From NCBI GenBank assembly GCA_004295885.1, contig SEDG01000171.1, forward strand, positions 1 through 6,274: 6,274 nt of DNA, read 5' to 3'. A program made the position numbers and the translations under genes. The notes below the pieces were generated by a model. It was not told where the DNA came from, searched no databases, and was given only the letters and a program-made list of their open reading frames with translations. Position 1 is the stretch's first letter. Each line of letters begins with the position of its first letter. Below, piece after piece: positions 6,104 through 6,274 of this stretch. Source of the DNA: Pedobacter sp. (GTDB lineage: Bacteria > Bacteroidota > Bacteroidia > Sphingobacteriales > Sphingobacteriaceae).

Positions 6104-6149
6104 ATCATGAGCATACAGTTCGCAAAAATTTAATTAATATGCTCATGAT
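6104..6149. repeat. 12-bp perfect inverted repeat in the divergent intergenic region
   Basis: ATCATGAGCATA (6104-6115) and TATGCTCATGAT (6138-6149) are exact reverse complements around a 22-base A/T-rich spacer. The repeat ends 35 bases before the carboxylase ATG. No T-run follows, so it is not a terminator. It may be a pair of operator half-sites for a regulator, or a hairpin in the carboxylase mRNA leader. Apart from this and the promoters, the 294 bases from 5891 to 6184 show no gene. Confidence 0.7.
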
Positions 6150-6184
6150 AGCTTGATTACCGAAAAAAACAAAATTATATTCCA

Positions 6185-6274
6185 ATGAAAAATAAGATTG
6201 AAATCTTACAAGATAAAATACAAAAGGCTCACCTTGGCGGTGGTCAGGCCCGTATTGATAGCCAACATAAAAAA
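6185..6274 (+). CDS. Acyl-CoA carboxylase carboxyltransferase (beta) subunit, 5' fragment
   Basis: Only the first 30 codons are in the window; the frame is open to its end. The residues read MKNKIEILQDKIQKAH followed by LGGGQARIDSQHKK, the N-terminal pattern of biotin-dependent acyl-CoA carboxyltransferases of the propionyl-CoA carboxylase / methylmalonyl-CoA decarboxylase type, in which the LGGG...RI..QH.KGKLTARER motif opens the crotonase-like domain. These subunits move the carboxyl group from carboxybiotin (made from bicarbonate and ATP) to an acyl-CoA; in the decarboxylase variant the reaction runs the other way. Which acyl-CoA is used, and whether a biotin carboxylase gene follows, lies beyond the window. 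The ATG at 6185 is preceded by an A/T-rich leader (TATATTCCA) without Shine-Dalgarno. It is divergent from the SulP operon. Confidence 0.8.
   Translation, partial: MKNKIEILQDKIQKAHLGGGQARIDSQHKK

Overview
The window is AT-rich DNA that looks like a member of Bacteroidota, probably Pedobacter or another Sphingobacteriaceae relative. Starts lack classical Shine-Dalgarno sequences and have A/T-rich leaders. At least two promoters carry the Bacteroidota -7 element TAnnTTTG. The proteins (stand-alone group 1 PruA, SulP with a partner carbonic anhydrase, Can-type carbonic anhydrase) read like those of that phylum. The genus is inferred from general resemblance, not from a search.

Left part, plus strand: the 3' end of a sterol desaturase / fatty acid hydroxylase family gene (1-492) whose start lies outside the window, then a complete pruA (579-2210) for the second step of proline catabolism, closed by a strong hairpin terminator (2229-2264).

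Middle: a 443-base gap between pruA and the convergent carbonic anhydrase gene has no credible gene. It holds the two facing terminators, a long isolated hairpin (2335-2371), and a composite direct-plus-inverted repeat (2447-2552) resembling a dispersed intergenic repeat.

Right part, minus strand: an inorganic-carbon cluster. In transcription order it runs promoter (5922-5954), small membrane-anchored protein of unknown function (5890-5627), SulP anion transporter (5666-4062), beta-carbonic anhydrase (4057-3422) and terminator. A second, Can-type beta-carbonic anhydrase (3313-2654) follows with its own candidate promoter and terminator. The first three genes overlap or nearly touch and look like one translationally coupled operon. 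SulP probably moves bicarbonate or a related anion, and the two carbonic anhydrases interconvert CO2 and bicarbonate in the cytoplasm.

Far right, plus strand: the first 30 codons of a biotin-dependent acyl-CoA carboxylase carboxyltransferase subunit (6185 to window end), divergent from the SulP operon. A 12-bp perfect inverted repeat (6104-6149) lies in the shared intergenic region. Biotin-dependent carboxylases consume bicarbonate, so the layout allows a link between bicarbonate supply and carboxylation. That link is inference from gene order. I see nothing that clearly amounts to a wholly new system; the most open points are the small protein, the inverted repeat and the intergenic repeat element.
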